Part shown: positions 12,721-24,301 of the stretch, in pieces
How positions within the stretch are numbered: the stretch's first letter is position 1
Layout: each line of letters starts with the position of its first letter
Origin: Notolepis coatsorum
Lineage: Eukaryota > Chordata > Actinopteri > Aulopiformes > Paralepididae
Direction: 5' to 3'
NCBI GenBank assembly: GCA_963971535.1
Contig: OZ020587.1
Coordinates: 163,907,140 to 163,971,139 of the forward strand
DNA: 64,000 bases
Notes under the pieces: generated by a model
The model's input: the letters and a program-made list of their open reading frames with translations, nothing else
Told to the model about the DNA's origin: nothing
The model's database searches: none
Program-made: the position numbers and the translations under genes

Positions 12721-13221
12721 CCTCAGGCCGCTCTCATCCCCAGGCCGCTCTCATCCCCAGGCCACTCTCATCCCCAGGCCGCTCTCATCCCCAGGCCGCT
12801 CTCATCCCCAGGCCACTCTCATCCCCAGGCCACTCTCATCCCCAGGCCGCTCTCATCCCCAGGCCGCTCTCATCCCCAGGCCGCTCTCATCCCCAGGCCA
12901 CTCTCATCCCCAGGCCACTCTCATCCCCAGGCCACTCTCATCCCCAGGCCGCTCTCATCCCCAGGCCACTCTCATCCCCAGGCCGCTCTCATCCCCAGGC
13001 CGCTCTAATCCTCAGGCCGCTCTCATCCCCAGGCCGCTCTCATCCCCAGGCCACTCTCATCCCCAGGCCGCTCTCATCCCCAGGCCACTCTCATCCCCAG
13101 GCCGCTCTCATCCCCAGGCCACTCTCATCCCCAGGCCACTCTCATCCCCAGGCCACTCTCATTCCCAGGCCACTCTCATCCCCAGGCCACTCTCATCCTC
13201 CCAGGCCACTCTCATCCCCAG
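12721..13221. repeat. 3'-splice-site-like minisatellite, block 3, abutting the real acceptor
   Basis: About 29 units of 17 bp, mostly CTCTCATCCCCAGGCCG/A. The last unit is itself the acceptor of exon E: the array runs into CTCTCATCCCCAG/GTGACG without any change in period. Block 3 units (CCCCAG) are closer to the real acceptor than those in blocks 1 and 2 (CTCTCAG). Confidence 0.96.
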
Positions 13222-13425
13222 GTGACGCTGGACGGCCACGACCTGCGTGGCCTGAACGTCCGGTGGCTGCGTTCCCTGATCGGCGTCATGGAGCAGGAGC
13301 CGGTGCTGTTCTCGACCACCGTCGCCGAGAACATCCGCTATGGCAGACCTGGGGTCAGCATGGAGGACGTCTTCCAGGCGGCCAAGGAGGCCAACGCTTA
13401 CAACTTCATCATGGATCTGCCACAG
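13222..13425 (+). CDS. abcb11: ABCB11-like bile salt export pump, exon E (Q-loop region)
   Basis: A 204-bp exon, 68 codons, phase 0, between CCCCAG and GTACAG. It reads [40 protein letters not shown], then [20 protein letters not shown] and NFIMDLPQ. The Q-loop glutamine is present in MEQEPVLF, and the FST-AENIRYG and [16 protein letters not shown] segments are characteristic of ABCB11/ABCB1. The next exon should carry the LSGGQ signature and Walker B, but I find neither in the rest of the window. The intron would have to exceed 50 kb, or the gene is broken or misassembled here. Confidence 0.95.
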
Positions 13426-13464
13426 GTACAGAGGGGGAGAGACCGGGCACATCGCTCAGTGTGG

Positions 13465-13562
13465 TTTACATTAGATTAGATTAGATTAGATTAGATTAGA
13501 TTAGATTAGATTAGATTAGATTAGATTAGATTAGATTAGATTAGATTAGATTAGATTAGATT
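13465..13562. repeat. (ATTAG)n pentanucleotide repeat
   Basis: About 19 TTAGA units start 40 bases after the exon E donor. The adjacent non-repeat sequence is too short to identify a parent retroposon. Confidence 0.95.
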
Positions 13563-13589
13563 AAAATGTATTTTCATCATGCAGCACAA

Positions 13590-14990
13590 GCGGCACGGTG
13601 GCACAGTGGTTAGCACTGCTGCCTCACAGCAAGAAGGTCCTGGGTTCGAACCCCAGCAAGGGGCCTTTCTGTGTGGAGTTTGCATGTTCTGTGTTCGCGT
13701 GGGTTTCCTCTGGGTACTCTGGTTTCCTCCCACACCATAAAGACACGCATGGTAGGCAGGGACTACAGATGGAAACTAGCTCATTAGCTAAAAGCTGGCA
13801 CATTTACATTGATGTGGAAACTGAAGATGTTCATTAACACTAGCACAGCCGACAAGGGGTCAAATGACCCCGAGGCATTTTCAATAAATGTATCCTCGTC
13901 ACTCGATCGAGCTCCACCTCTGTCACTCAATGACTTTTCTTAAAAGTACCCGTTTTATCTGGCACGGTTTCTGAAATTTCAAAATGACTTCAGGAAAATG
14001 TAATTAGAACGTTATTCCACATATATATTCACAGCACTTTGAATGAATGAATGAATGAATGAATGAATGAATGAATGAATGAATGAATGAATGAATGAAT
14101 GAATGAATGAATGAATGAATGAATGAATGAATGAATGAATGGATGAATTAATGAATTAATGAATGAATAAAAAAGTTTTTTTTTTTTTTTTTTTTATGTT
14201 ATTCTCCATATTTCTCCAAACAACTCACTATATCTTGTTCCGTCGAACCAAACAATCATAGCAACAAATAAAAAAAACATTAAAAGAAAAACATAAAAAA
14301 AAAGGGAATTATAAACAAAAGGTCAAGAGCAATGTGTATGGTTTGCAGACATGTCCAAAAAAGGAGTAGAGGGAAGCTAAGCTTATTGATCCCTACCCCC
14401 TTACATTTATATTTGTTCTTCCATTAATTTTACTAGATATAACATAATTTAGTGTATTACAATATAGAATATACTTTTACTTATATTAAAAGATTACAAG
14501 AAGAAAAAAAATTATTCACTTGACAGCAGTGAATATAGTACAGCCCTACATACACAATATAACATAACTTTGTTTATCCTCAATACTCATTTCTGTATTT
14601 TTTCTAATGTGTATTTTTTTTCTGCTTTTTAAATTGTGCCACATGTTTACTCTGTTTGACTTTGCGAGCGTCTAGCGCAGGGGTGGCCAACCCATGGCTC
14701 GCAAGCCGCATGTGGCTCTTTGCCCCTCAATGTGTGGCTCTTCCATCAAAAAAAGATTATTTTAATTTAAAAAAAAATTGTCACTCAAACCTTATGGTAA
14801 ACCTCATATTTTTATATTAAGAGGTAATTATATAGTTTACACTGTTTATTTTTCTCATATTTCTCATATAAGCTGTGGGGTCATCTGACCCCTTCCGACG
14901 GGAATCAGGGACATTTTCTCCATGGCTGTTCTAGTGTTAATGTGCACTGTCCCTGGGTAAAAAAATAAAATAAACAAACAAACAAACAAG
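13590..14990 (+). mobile_element. tRNA-derived SINE (V-SINE/DANA-like), split by a TTAA element
   Basis: The A box region GTGGCACAGTGGTTAGCA and B box GGTTCGAACCC are followed by the conserved core TGTGTGGAGTTTGCATGTTC and GGTTTCCTCCCAC. The 3' end (CATTTACATTGATG...TTCATTAA) is interrupted at 13838 and continues at 14937 as TTAATGTGCACTGTCCCT with an A-rich tail. Confidence 0.8.
13838..14936. mobile_element. piggyBac-like non-autonomous element, 1.1 kb
   Basis: Termini CACTAGCACAGCC and (complement) CACTAGAACAGCC are flanked by TTAA on both sides (13834-13837 and 14937-14940). Near each end lies a GGGGTCA..TGACCCC palindrome. The interior holds an ATGA/GAAT tetranucleotide repeat (about 14036-14168), poly-T, and from 14683 a fragment starting CAGGGGTGGCCAACC, the 5' end of the hAT family seen complete at 55373. 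No transposase ORF is visible. Confidence 0.8.
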
Positions 14991-15250
14991 TACAGTACAG
15001 TACAACGAAAAGAAGTCTAGCATCCAACCAGAGTGCAAATGTAACAGTAAAGTGCAATAGTAATATACAATGTACAGGTGATTAAACTGGGCATCAAATA
15101 TATAAATTAGTACTACTGAGTAATAGCGCTAATCAGATGTATGTACAGAGTTGTAGTATTAATATGTACAGTGATACAGGTATAAAGACACTATGGTAGT
15201 AAGTCGTACTGGCCAGCAGCGTAACTAGTAAGAGTAGATAAGCGATATGT
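14991..15250. other. AT-rich stretch, no gene
   Basis: Low-complexity start (AAAC)n then unique-looking AT-rich sequence with several GTACAGT motifs. It may be a decayed retroposon. No ORF or RNA gene seen. Confidence 0.5.
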
Positions 15251-15779
15251 ACACTCTTAAAAAAAAAATTATTTTTACGGGACTTTCAATGTATTATTTT
15301 ACAGATTACTTTTGTTTTTCTACTTTAAGTGTAAATGCCATAAAAATACAGGAAATTCCATAAAAATACAGTAAATAACCTTTAATACAAATATTAACCA
15401 TTAAATAAAGGTTGTAATCTGTAGATTGATTTAATAAGAAATTATCTTTTTTTTTACAGGATTATTCCATTGCTTAATTGTCTTGAATGTTAAATTACAT
15501 GTAAAACACCTAGAATATACATCATTTTACTGTATGTGAAAATAAGGCAACTTTCTGTTTTTTTGCTGTTAAACTTTAAATGTAATGTTAAATAATGTTA
15601 AAAAAGAGAATAATATAATTAAAAAACAGTAAAAACCTTCAGTTATTCTACAGGTAATTCTTTTTAAATACATGTATTTGCTTAATTGTGTTGAATGTTA
15701 AATTACATTGAATTGTATGTAAAAACACATAAGATACTCATCATTTTACTGAATGTGAAAATAAGGCAACTTTCAGTAT
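15251..15779. other. AT-rich DNA-transposon-like sequence leading into the satellite
   Basis: It starts ACACTCTTAAAAAAA and carries several ATAAAAATACAG and TTTTACAG motifs with two related halves (AATTGTNTTGAATGTTAAATTAC at 15476 and 15685). It may be the end of an element whose interior has become the satellite. No coding potential. Confidence 0.45.
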
Positions 15780-18700
15780 TTAAAAAAAATACGATCAAAC
15801 TCCTTCAATTAAGTGACATAACTTAAAGTTCAGCAGTGAAACACTGTTATTTCACAGGTTTTTCCTACATTTACGATGAAACACCTTCAATTAAGTGACA
15901 TAACTTAAGTTCAGCAGTGAAACACTGTTATTTTACAGGTTTCCCCATAATTATTACAATCAAACTCCTTCAATTAAGTGACAGAACTTCGTTCAGCAGT
16001 GAAACGCTGTTATTTGGCAGGTTTTTCCTACATTTATGATGAAACACCTTCAATTAAGTGACATAACTAAAAGTTCAGCAGTGAAATACTGTCATTTGAC
16101 AGTATTTTCCTAAATTATTACGATCAAACTCCTTCAATTAAGTGACAGAACTTAAAGTTCAGCAGTGAAACACTGTTATTTCACAGGTTTTTCCTACATT
16201 TACGATGAAACACCTTCAATTAAGTGACATAACTTAAGTTCAGCAGTGAAACACTGTTATTTTACAGGTTTACCCATAATTATTACAATCAAACTCCTTC
16301 AATTAAGTGACAGAACTTCGTTCAGCAGTGAAACGCTGTTATTTGGCAGGTTTTTCCTACATTTATGATGAAACACCTTCAATTAAGTGACAGAACTTAA
16401 AGTTCAGCAGTGAAATACTGTCATTTGACAGTATTTTCCTAAATTATTACGATCAAACTCCTTCAATTAAGTGACAGCACTTAAAGTTCAGCAGTGAAAC
16501 ACTGTTATTTCACAGGTTTTTCCTACATTTACGATGAAACACCTTCAATTAAGTGACATAACTTAAGTTCAGCAGTGAAACACTGTTATTTTACAGGTTT
16601 CCCCATAATTATTACAATCAAACTCATTCAATTAAGTGACAGAACTTCGTTCAGCAGTGAAACGCTGTTATTTGGCAGGTTTTTCCTACATTTATGATGA
16701 AACACCTTCAATTAAGTGACAGAACTTAAAGTTCAGCAGTGAAATACTGTCATTTGACAGTATTTTCCTAAATTATTACGATCAAACTCCTTCAATTAAG
16801 TGACAGAACTTAAAGTTCAGCAGTGAAACACTGTTATTTCACAGGTTTTTCCTACATTTACGATGAAACACCTTCAATTAAGTGACATAACTTAAGTTCA
16901 GCAGTGAAACACTGTTATTTTACAGGTTTCCCCATAATTATTACAATCAAACTCCTTCAATTAAGTGACAGAACTTCGTTCAGCAGTGAAACGCTGTTAT
17001 TTGGCAGGTTTTTCCTACATTTATGATGAAACACCTTCAATTAAGTGACATAACTAAAAGTTCAGCAGTGAAATACTGTCATTTGACAGTATTTTCCTAA
17101 ATTATTACGATCAAACTCCTTCAATTAAGTGACAGAACTTAAAGTTCAGCAGTGAAACACTGTTATTTCACAGGTTTTTCCTACATTTACGATGAAACAC
17201 CTTCAATTAAGTGACATAACTTAAGTTCAGCAGTGAAACACTGTTATTTTACAGGTTTACCCATAATTATTACAATCAAACTCCTTCAATTAAGTGACAG
17301 AACTTCGTTCAGCAGTGAAACGCTGTTATTTGGCAGGTTTTTCCTACATTTATGATGAAACACCTTCAATTAAGTGACAGAACTTAAAGTTCAGCAGTGA
17401 AATACTGTCATTTGACAGTATTTTCCTAAATTATTACGATCAAACTCCTTCAATTAAGTGACAGCACTTAAAGTTCAGCAGTGAAACACTGTTATTTCAC
17501 AGGTTTTTCCTACATTTACGATGAAACACCTTCAATTAAGTGACATAACTTAAGTTCAGCAGTGAAACACTGTTATTTTACAGGTTTCCCCATAATTATT
17601 ACAATCAAACTCATTCAATTAAGTGACAGAACTTCGTTCAGCAGTGAAACGCTGTTATTTGGCAGGTTTTTCCTACATTTATGATGAAACACCTTCAATT
17701 AAGTGACAGAACTTAAAGTTCAGCAGTGAAATACTGTCATTTGACAGTATTTTCCTAAATTATTACGATCAAACTCCTTCAATTAAGTGACAGAACTTAA
17801 AGTTCAGCAGTGAAACACTGTTATTTCACAGGTTTTTCCTACATTTACGATGAAACACCTTCAATTAAGTGACATAACTTAAGTTCAGCAGTGAAACACT
17901 GTTATTTTACAGGTTTCCCCATAATTATTACAATCAAACTCATTCAATTAAGTGACAGAACTTCGTTCAGCAGTGAAACGCTGTTATTTAGCAGGTTTTT
18001 CCTACATTTATGATGAAACACCTTCAATTAAGTGACAGAACTTAAAGTTCAGCAGTGAAATACTGTCATTTGACAGTATTTTCCTAAATTATTACGATCA
18101 AACTCCTTCAATTAAGTGACAGAACTTAAAGTTCAGCAGTGAAACACTGTTATTTCACAGGTTTTTCCTACATTTACGATGAAACACCTTCAATTAAGTG
18201 ACATAACTTAAGTTCAGCAGTGAAACACTGTTATTTTACAGGTTTCCCCATAATTATTACAATCAAACTTATTCAATTAAGTGACAGAACTTCGTTCAGC
18301 AGTGAAACGCTGTTATTTGGCAGGTTTTTCCTACATTTATGATGAAACACCTTCAATTAAGTGACAGAACTTAAAGTTCAGCAGTGAAATACTGTCATTT
18401 GACAGTATTTTCCTAAATTATTACGATCAAACTCCTTCAATTAAGTGACAGAACTTAAAGTTCAGCAGTGAAACACTGTTATTTCACAGGTTTTTCCTAC
18501 ATTTACGATGAAACACCTTCAATTAAGTGACATAACTTAAGTTCAGCAGTGAAACACTGTTATTTTACAGGTTTCCCCATAATTATTACAATCAAACTCC
18601 TTCAATTAAGTGACAGAACTTCGTTCAGCAGTGAAACGCTGTTATTTGGCAGGTTTTTCCTACATTTATGATGAAACACCTTCAATTAAGTGACATAACT

Positions 18701-18890
18701 TAAAGTTCAGCAGTGAAACACTGTTATTTCACAGGTTTTTCCTACATTTACGATGAAACACCTTCAATTAAGTGACATAACTTAAGTTCAGCAGTGAAAC
18801 ACTGTTATTCTACAGGTTTTTCCAAAATGATTACAATCAAACTCCTTCAATTAAGTGACAGAACACAAAGTTCAGCAGTGAATTTTTTTT
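15780..18890. repeat. Higher-order satellite: 83 bp, 330 bp, 990 bp
   Basis: The monomer is about 83 bp: CTTCAATTAAGTGACA, then TTCAGCAGTGAAACACTG, TTATTTCACAGG and TTTTTCCTACATTTA. Four diverged monomers make a unit of about 330 bp that repeats about nine times. Diagnostic variants recur every third unit: ATAACTAAAAG at 16058 and 17049, GACAGCACTT at 16472 and 17459, TTTACCCATAA at 16269 and 17259. This gives a 990-bp level. Each monomer contains the palindrome CAGTGAAACACTG or a variant. Confidence 0.93.
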
Positions 18891-20180
18891 TACAGATATT
18901 TGCTATATATTCTCTGTATTTTTACAGCCCAACTGCTGTATACAAATTCAAAATTACATTCAAATTACCTATTATTTGAAATCCCTTTAAAAGTATCTGG
19001 ACAAGACATTTTTCTTTTTTAAATGTCAATGCACATTAGGGAAAATGAATGATGTTCAAATAAAAGCCCAAGTTCTAATCTATCGGTTTTCATTTCATGT
19101 TTCAATCTGCTCCAGAGGCTGATATAAAAGGTTTTATTAACTGACAATTCTGAAAATCTTTCCAAAAAACCCTAATTGCATAGGTTTTAATAGGAGTTTT
19201 TAGCAGGCGTTTTATGTCTAAATGGGTTAAGTATTCATTTTGCATGGTCTCAGCTGCACTCCAGTTCAACAACCCACAAGCAAGCACTCTTCTCAGTATA
19301 TTTGGAGTACATACAGTTGATATATACAGTTGATATACCTTGTAAAAGTCAGTACAGTTAATGTGTCAAAAGTAGAAATAAGCATTTAAAAGCTCTATTC
19401 TCCAATGTGGATGATAATCTGCCAATGGTGAAAAGGAAACGACTATATCTAGCATAATATTGTATAGTGCTGAGAGATGAGTCGGCGGTGGTGTCTCGAA
19501 GGAGAGCGGTATTTATTAGCACAACATTTTATATGGAAATCACAACATTTATATGGAATGTCACTGTAAACCAGTGTTCATCTTGGCAGCTATTTTCATT
19601 TTAGTTTTAGTCTTAGTAATGTGTCAAGTGCTCCTTTTTCGTTTATCATATTTAGTCATTTTCATTTATTTTTTTCGTTTAGTCAGTTTTAGTCAACTAA
19701 AATGTCTGAGCATTTTAGTAAACGGATGACATTTTTGTCTATTTTTAGTCAATGGAAAAAAACTTGGCAGAAGTCAGAAATAGTCAACATGGAACATATT
19801 CTGATTTAAATTGCGTATTTATTTTTTAACCTAGGGGAATCTGAGTCGGCGGCACAAGTAATAAACAGGAAGGGTGCAGCACTCACTGTCGATCTGTGAA
19901 TGGAGAAATAACTTAATAAGACAGTCACATTATGTCTGGCCTTGCTCACCTGGCAGCGATTTATTTGAAAATATTAAATAACAGTAACAGCAGCCAGTGT
20001 AACAGTGTCAACAACACTAACAGGATACTGTGTTTTGTAAACAAACAAACACAGTAGTAGTTGAACTTGAGTAGATAATAGTACAGTACAATAGTGTATA
20101 GTACACACAGTAGCAATCTGATTGCAATCTGCTTGCATAAACATAAAATGATAAATCACATTTTGAGGTTGTTGTGTAAA
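18891..20180. other. Non-genic AT-rich region
   Basis: No gene recognised. At about 19570-19790 there is a stretch rich in TTTTAGTC motifs containing the self-complementary TTTTAGTCAACTAAAATG, which looks like an old DNA-element remnant. 20035-20200 begins the flank that is later repeated with the 343-bp unit. Confidence 0.5.
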
Positions 20181-20189
20181 GTGCCACAT

Positions 20190-21440
20190 GGTGATGGAAG
20201 GTCTGGTTAGGGGTTAGATTTAGAGGTGGTCTAGGTTTGGTTAGGGGTTAGAGTTAGAGATGGTCTAGAGGTCTGGTTATGGCCTCTATTAACCAGACCT
20301 AGTCCTAGACCACCTCTGACTCTAACCCCTAACCAGACCAAGACCACCTCTCTGACTCTAACCCCTAACCAGACCTAGACCACCTAGGCTCTTACTCTAA
20401 CCCCTAAGTTAAGTTTGGTGATGGTCATTGGTCAGTGCTGGGCTGCTGCTGGCAGCGGTTTATTCTATAACAACATGATACTGTAAACTAAACACAGTAG
20501 TACACACTGATTGTAATCTGCTTGCATAAAAACATACATTCTGAGGTCAGTGTACTGTTAAAGTGCCACATGGAAGAGGTCTGGTTAGTGGTTAGAGTTA
20601 GAGGTGGTCTAGGTCTGGTTAGGGGTTAGAGTTAGAGGTGGTCTAGGTCTGGTTATGGCCTCTATTAACCAGACCTAGACCACCTCTGACTCTAACCCCT
20701 AACCAGACCTAGACCACCTAGGCTCTGACTCTAACACCTAAGTTAAGTTTGGTGATGGTCATTGGTCAGTGCTGGGCTGCTGCTGGCAGCGGTTTATTCT
20801 ATAACAACATGATACTGTAAACTAAATGCAGTAGTACTAGTAGTACACACTGATTGCAATCTGCTTGCATAAAAACATACATTCTGAGGTCAGTGTACTG
20901 TTAAAGTGCCACATGGAAGAGGTCTGGTTAGTGGTTAGAGTTAGAGGTGGTCTAGGTCTGGTTAGGGGTTAGAGTTAGAGGTGGTCTAGGTCTGGTTATG
21001 GCCTCTATTAACCAGACCTAGACCACCTCTGACTCTAACCCCTAACCAGACCTAGACCACCTAGGCTCTGACTCTAACACCTAAGTTAAGTTTGGTGATG
21101 CTCATTGGTCAGTGCTGGGCTGCTGCTGGCAGCGGTTTATTCTATAACAACATGATACTGTAAACTAAATACAGTAGTACTAGTAGTACACACTGATTGC
21201 AATCTGCTTGCATAAAAATATACATTCTGAGGTTAGTGTACTGTTAAAGTGCCACATGGAAGAGGTCTGGTTAGTGGTTAGAGTTAGAGGTGGTCTAGGT
21301 CTGGTTAGGGGTTAGAGTTAGAGGTGGTCTAGGTCTGGTTATGGCCTCTATTAACCAGACCTAGACCACCTCTGACTCTAACCCCTAACCAGACCTAGAC
21401 CACCTCTAACTCTAACCCCTAAGTTACGGTTGGTGATGGT
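20190..21440. repeat. About 343-bp tandem repeat with long inverted arms, 3-4 copies
   Basis: Units start near 20190, 20580, 20923 and 21267. Each holds GGTTAGAGTTAGAGGTGG, then TCTAGGTCTGGTTATGGCCT, then the reverse complement TTAACCAGACCTAGACCACC, followed by GTTAAGTTTGGTGATG and a TGGGCTGCTGCTGGCAGCGG segment. The arms can fold into a hairpin of more than 40 bp. The GGTTAGAG motifs resemble but are not telomere repeats. Confidence 0.9.
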
Positions 21441-21573
21441 CAGTGCTGTATTCTATAACAGTGTAAATGTCCGTGCGGAACCAAAGTGCTCAACCATAAT
21501 ATACTATAATGTGTATATGTACTGTATATCACTTTATATACATGCCAACACTAATTTATTAATCATATTGTAA

Positions 21574-21803
<230 letters not shown>

Positions 21804-22675
21804 TAATATGATACAGTATTTATGGGATAAATATATATGCGTGTGTGTATATGTGTATGTATACAGTATATACAGAACAATGCTATAAACATCATGTATG
21901 AATATGTATCATGTATGAATATGTGCAGGTATATATGTGTATAAAAAATGGGAGTCTTCAGGCGTAGGCCCGGCAAGCTATATAGTGCTTCTCCCTAGCC
22001 CTTTTCGGACAATGCTGCAACAGCAGCTGGTAAAACTTGCGATTTATGACCATTGTCATGTGTCCAATATAAAAATTAACTGAACTGAAAACAAGAATGT
22101 TATTCATCCTCTTTCTTCCAGTGCTGCTGTATCTTGTTTCGCTTCATTTTAGTCCTGATGGCTCTGGATTCTCTGTAATACACACAAACAGAAATACTAT
22201 TTCAATCAACCTCATGGAGAAATAAAGAAGAAATTGCATCAGATTGATGTCCAAATCTTCAGAATTTGGACATGAGACCATTCTGATCTTGTGAGCTCAC
22301 GTTTCACTGCCCACATCATTCTGGCAAATCTCCATAGAGAGAAGTTTGTAATCTACGAGAAGAGGTGGTTTAGGTGTGACAACAGTGAGAAGCAACTGTT
22401 CATTTCAAAACACCAATGGTGGAGGTTAGCGTAGATGCTGCTATTAACATTAGTTATATCTGAAATGAAATGAGTTTCTTAATTGGAAGAGCAAAGAACA
22501 GCACTGAAGGTTTTTTTTCCTGTGGAAACTGTATTCGCTTTACTCCCGACCTTGTGGTGGAAATAATTAGATTTACCTGAATAGAGGTTGATCCGATCAC
22601 CTGCCAAATAGTTTTGAAAAAAGGGACATGAAATAAATCACAAGTAATCAAATGAATTAACAGCAAACTCACCAG
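21804..22675. other. Region downstream of the SAM gene
   Basis: Contains TA/TG-rich low complexity (21815-21940), a LINE-3'-UTR-like piece at about 21950-22090 (AGGCCCGGCAAGCTATATAG) and AT-rich sequence that would be the 3' UTR of the minus-strand SAM gene. No independent gene seen. Confidence 0.45.
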
Positions 22676-22805
22676 TCATTCCAGCCAGTCATGCTCTGAT
22701 ATCTTCGATATGAGTGACAGGACCTTGGGATTAACTGCGAGACACTTCTTATTGCCTTGTTTGTGGACTTTTGAGCCCTTGTCCGGATTTATCTTGAACA
22801 TGCAT
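22676..22805 (-). CDS. SAM-domain gene, last coding exon
   Basis: Acceptor CTCTACAG is followed by CMFKINPDKGSKVHKQGNKK, CLAVNPKVLSLISKISEHDW and LE-stop. The junction with the previous exon (phase 2) restores an Arg codon. The VNPKV-LI-K-S--W ending is conserved in the fish family. Confidence 0.75.
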
Positions 22806-23088
22806 CTGTAGAGGAGTGGTACATAAAAGGATTGACATCGTTATCAAATGGTGTACATTTACACAATTCCGTTCATTCTCACATTGGTGGACCTTGGCTG
22901 CATACTGTGATACTGCTATAGCCTATGTGTGTGCTGCTCTCAATGAATGTTTGAAAGAATGGGCTCTGTCACTCATGCCCTGCCTTCTGCACTGCATTGA
23001 TTCACTCTCAAACTGCTACAAGGACTTTATGATTAAAAGTTCATTATGCTGGTAAATGAATAAAAAGATGAAAAAAATATACAATTAC

Positions 23089-23257
23089 CTTTGAAGAAAC
23101 TCCATTGTTGCACCCAGCTCTACAGGATAGTCGATGTTGAGGGCATAATAGATCATGAACATGGCATTGACTGCTTCAGTGAACGTTGAGACTCCATCAT
23201 TGACCACCACCTGGTCCACTGCTACCATGAAGACAGATGCAGTCAGTGGGCTTTGTC
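23089..23257 (-). CDS. SAM-domain gene, penultimate exon
   Basis: Acceptor TTCACAG and donor GTAATT. It reads QSPLTASVFMVAVDQVVVND, then GVSTFTEAVNAMFMIYYALN and IDYPVELGATMEFLQR. The family signature FTEA---MF--YY--NI-YP-EL--T-EF-QR is intact. Confidence 0.8.
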
Positions 23258-23346
23258 CTGTGAAGGTATGACAGACACACGCGCACACACACACACACAG
23301 AAAAATAGACAAAACTGAGCTGACAAGTTTTAACATTAGCCAAAAT

Positions 23347-23833
23347 GCGGGCGGCTAGGTGGCGCAGTGGGCAAGGCGTTCGCCACCAATGCAGGAGATG
23401 CTGGGTTCGAGCCCAGCTCTCGGCGTTGCTACCAGCTTGGCTGGTTGTTCATACTAATACAATTGGCAGTATTAGGGGGTGGGAAGCTGGTGGGTGGGGA
23501 TTGGACATTGTGGACAGCGACTCCTACAGGTCGGTTGGTGCGCCTGCGCAGTAGAATCAGGAAGCAACAAGGGCGGCGTGTCTCTCCCACGCAGACCCTC
23601 GCCGCTGAGAGATCACGCTGTGCAGGTGAAAAGATGCGACGGCTGCCTCCTTGAGTACCGGAGGGGACACGTGATGCAAGGCTTCGTCCACATTGCAGCC
23701 GGCTTGTGGGAGGCATGGCCTAACAGCGTTTGAGACAGGGGAGGGTAGGGGGAAGGGTAGGGTAATTGGACAATACGAAATTGGGGACGGGAGAAAAATA
23801 GAAAAATGGGGAGAAAAAGTAGATAAAAAAAAC
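23347..23833 (+). mobile_element. tRNA-like SINE, copy 2 (nearly full length)
   Basis: Starts GCGGGCGGCTAGGTGGCGCA with B box GGTTCGAGCCC and ends GAGAAAAAGTAGATAAAAAA. It is the uninterrupted copy that shows where the MITE entered copy 1. It lies in an intron of the SAM gene, in opposite orientation. Confidence 0.85.
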
Positions 23834-24114
23834 ATTTATTTTTCGATAATTCACCGCTGTCATGGGCAACGCGCAATAATGACCGCTGTCAGGGGCAACA
23901 GAGCGCTATTGACCAATCACAATCAAGCATTTTGATCGCAGTCACGAAAGCTAAGCATTACCATTATGCACAACTGCACTACATCAGTGCAATCAAGTCC
24001 ACACACCTGCCGGGTGCCGGCGATGACAGAGGAGCCACAGAACAACTGAGTCTGCATTTGATCTCATCTTGTCGATGGTGTAAAATGAATTAGGTATATT
24101 GTTAGTAAGTTAGC

Positions 24115-24272
24115 CATGTAATAAGCGGGATAATGTATAGCTATACTCTGTCAATGTCGCAAAATAATTGACCTTCACTGGGTTTAGAACACCTCGGCTG
24201 TGCCTCGGTGTTCCAGAACGCAGTGTCTGTCAATTATTTTGCGACAATGACAGAGTATAGCTATACATTATC
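24115..24272. mobile_element. Fold-back element in SAM-gene intron
   Basis: Arms GGATAATGTATAGCTATACT / CTGTCAATGTCGCAAAATAA and their reverse complement are separated by about 70 bases. The outer GGATAATGTATAGC...GCTATACATTATCC ends are perfect. No clear target duplication. Confidence 0.75.
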
Positions 24273-24301
24273 CTTTACTTAACTTACCACACAGCAATAT
24301 G

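Noticed and set aside
12660-13484. 274-codon open frame
   Set aside because: Same minisatellite, then exon E read in the wrong frame.
13590-13680. Functional tRNA gene
   Set aside because: A and B boxes are present but no cloverleaf; part of a SINE.
15780-18890. CRISPR-like array
   Set aside because: Units are diverged tandem monomers without unique spacers, in a eukaryotic genome.
20190-21440. Interstitial telomere repeats
   Set aside because: GGTTAGAG/GGTTAGGGG motifs occur irregularly within a 343-bp unit; no (TTAGGG)n run.
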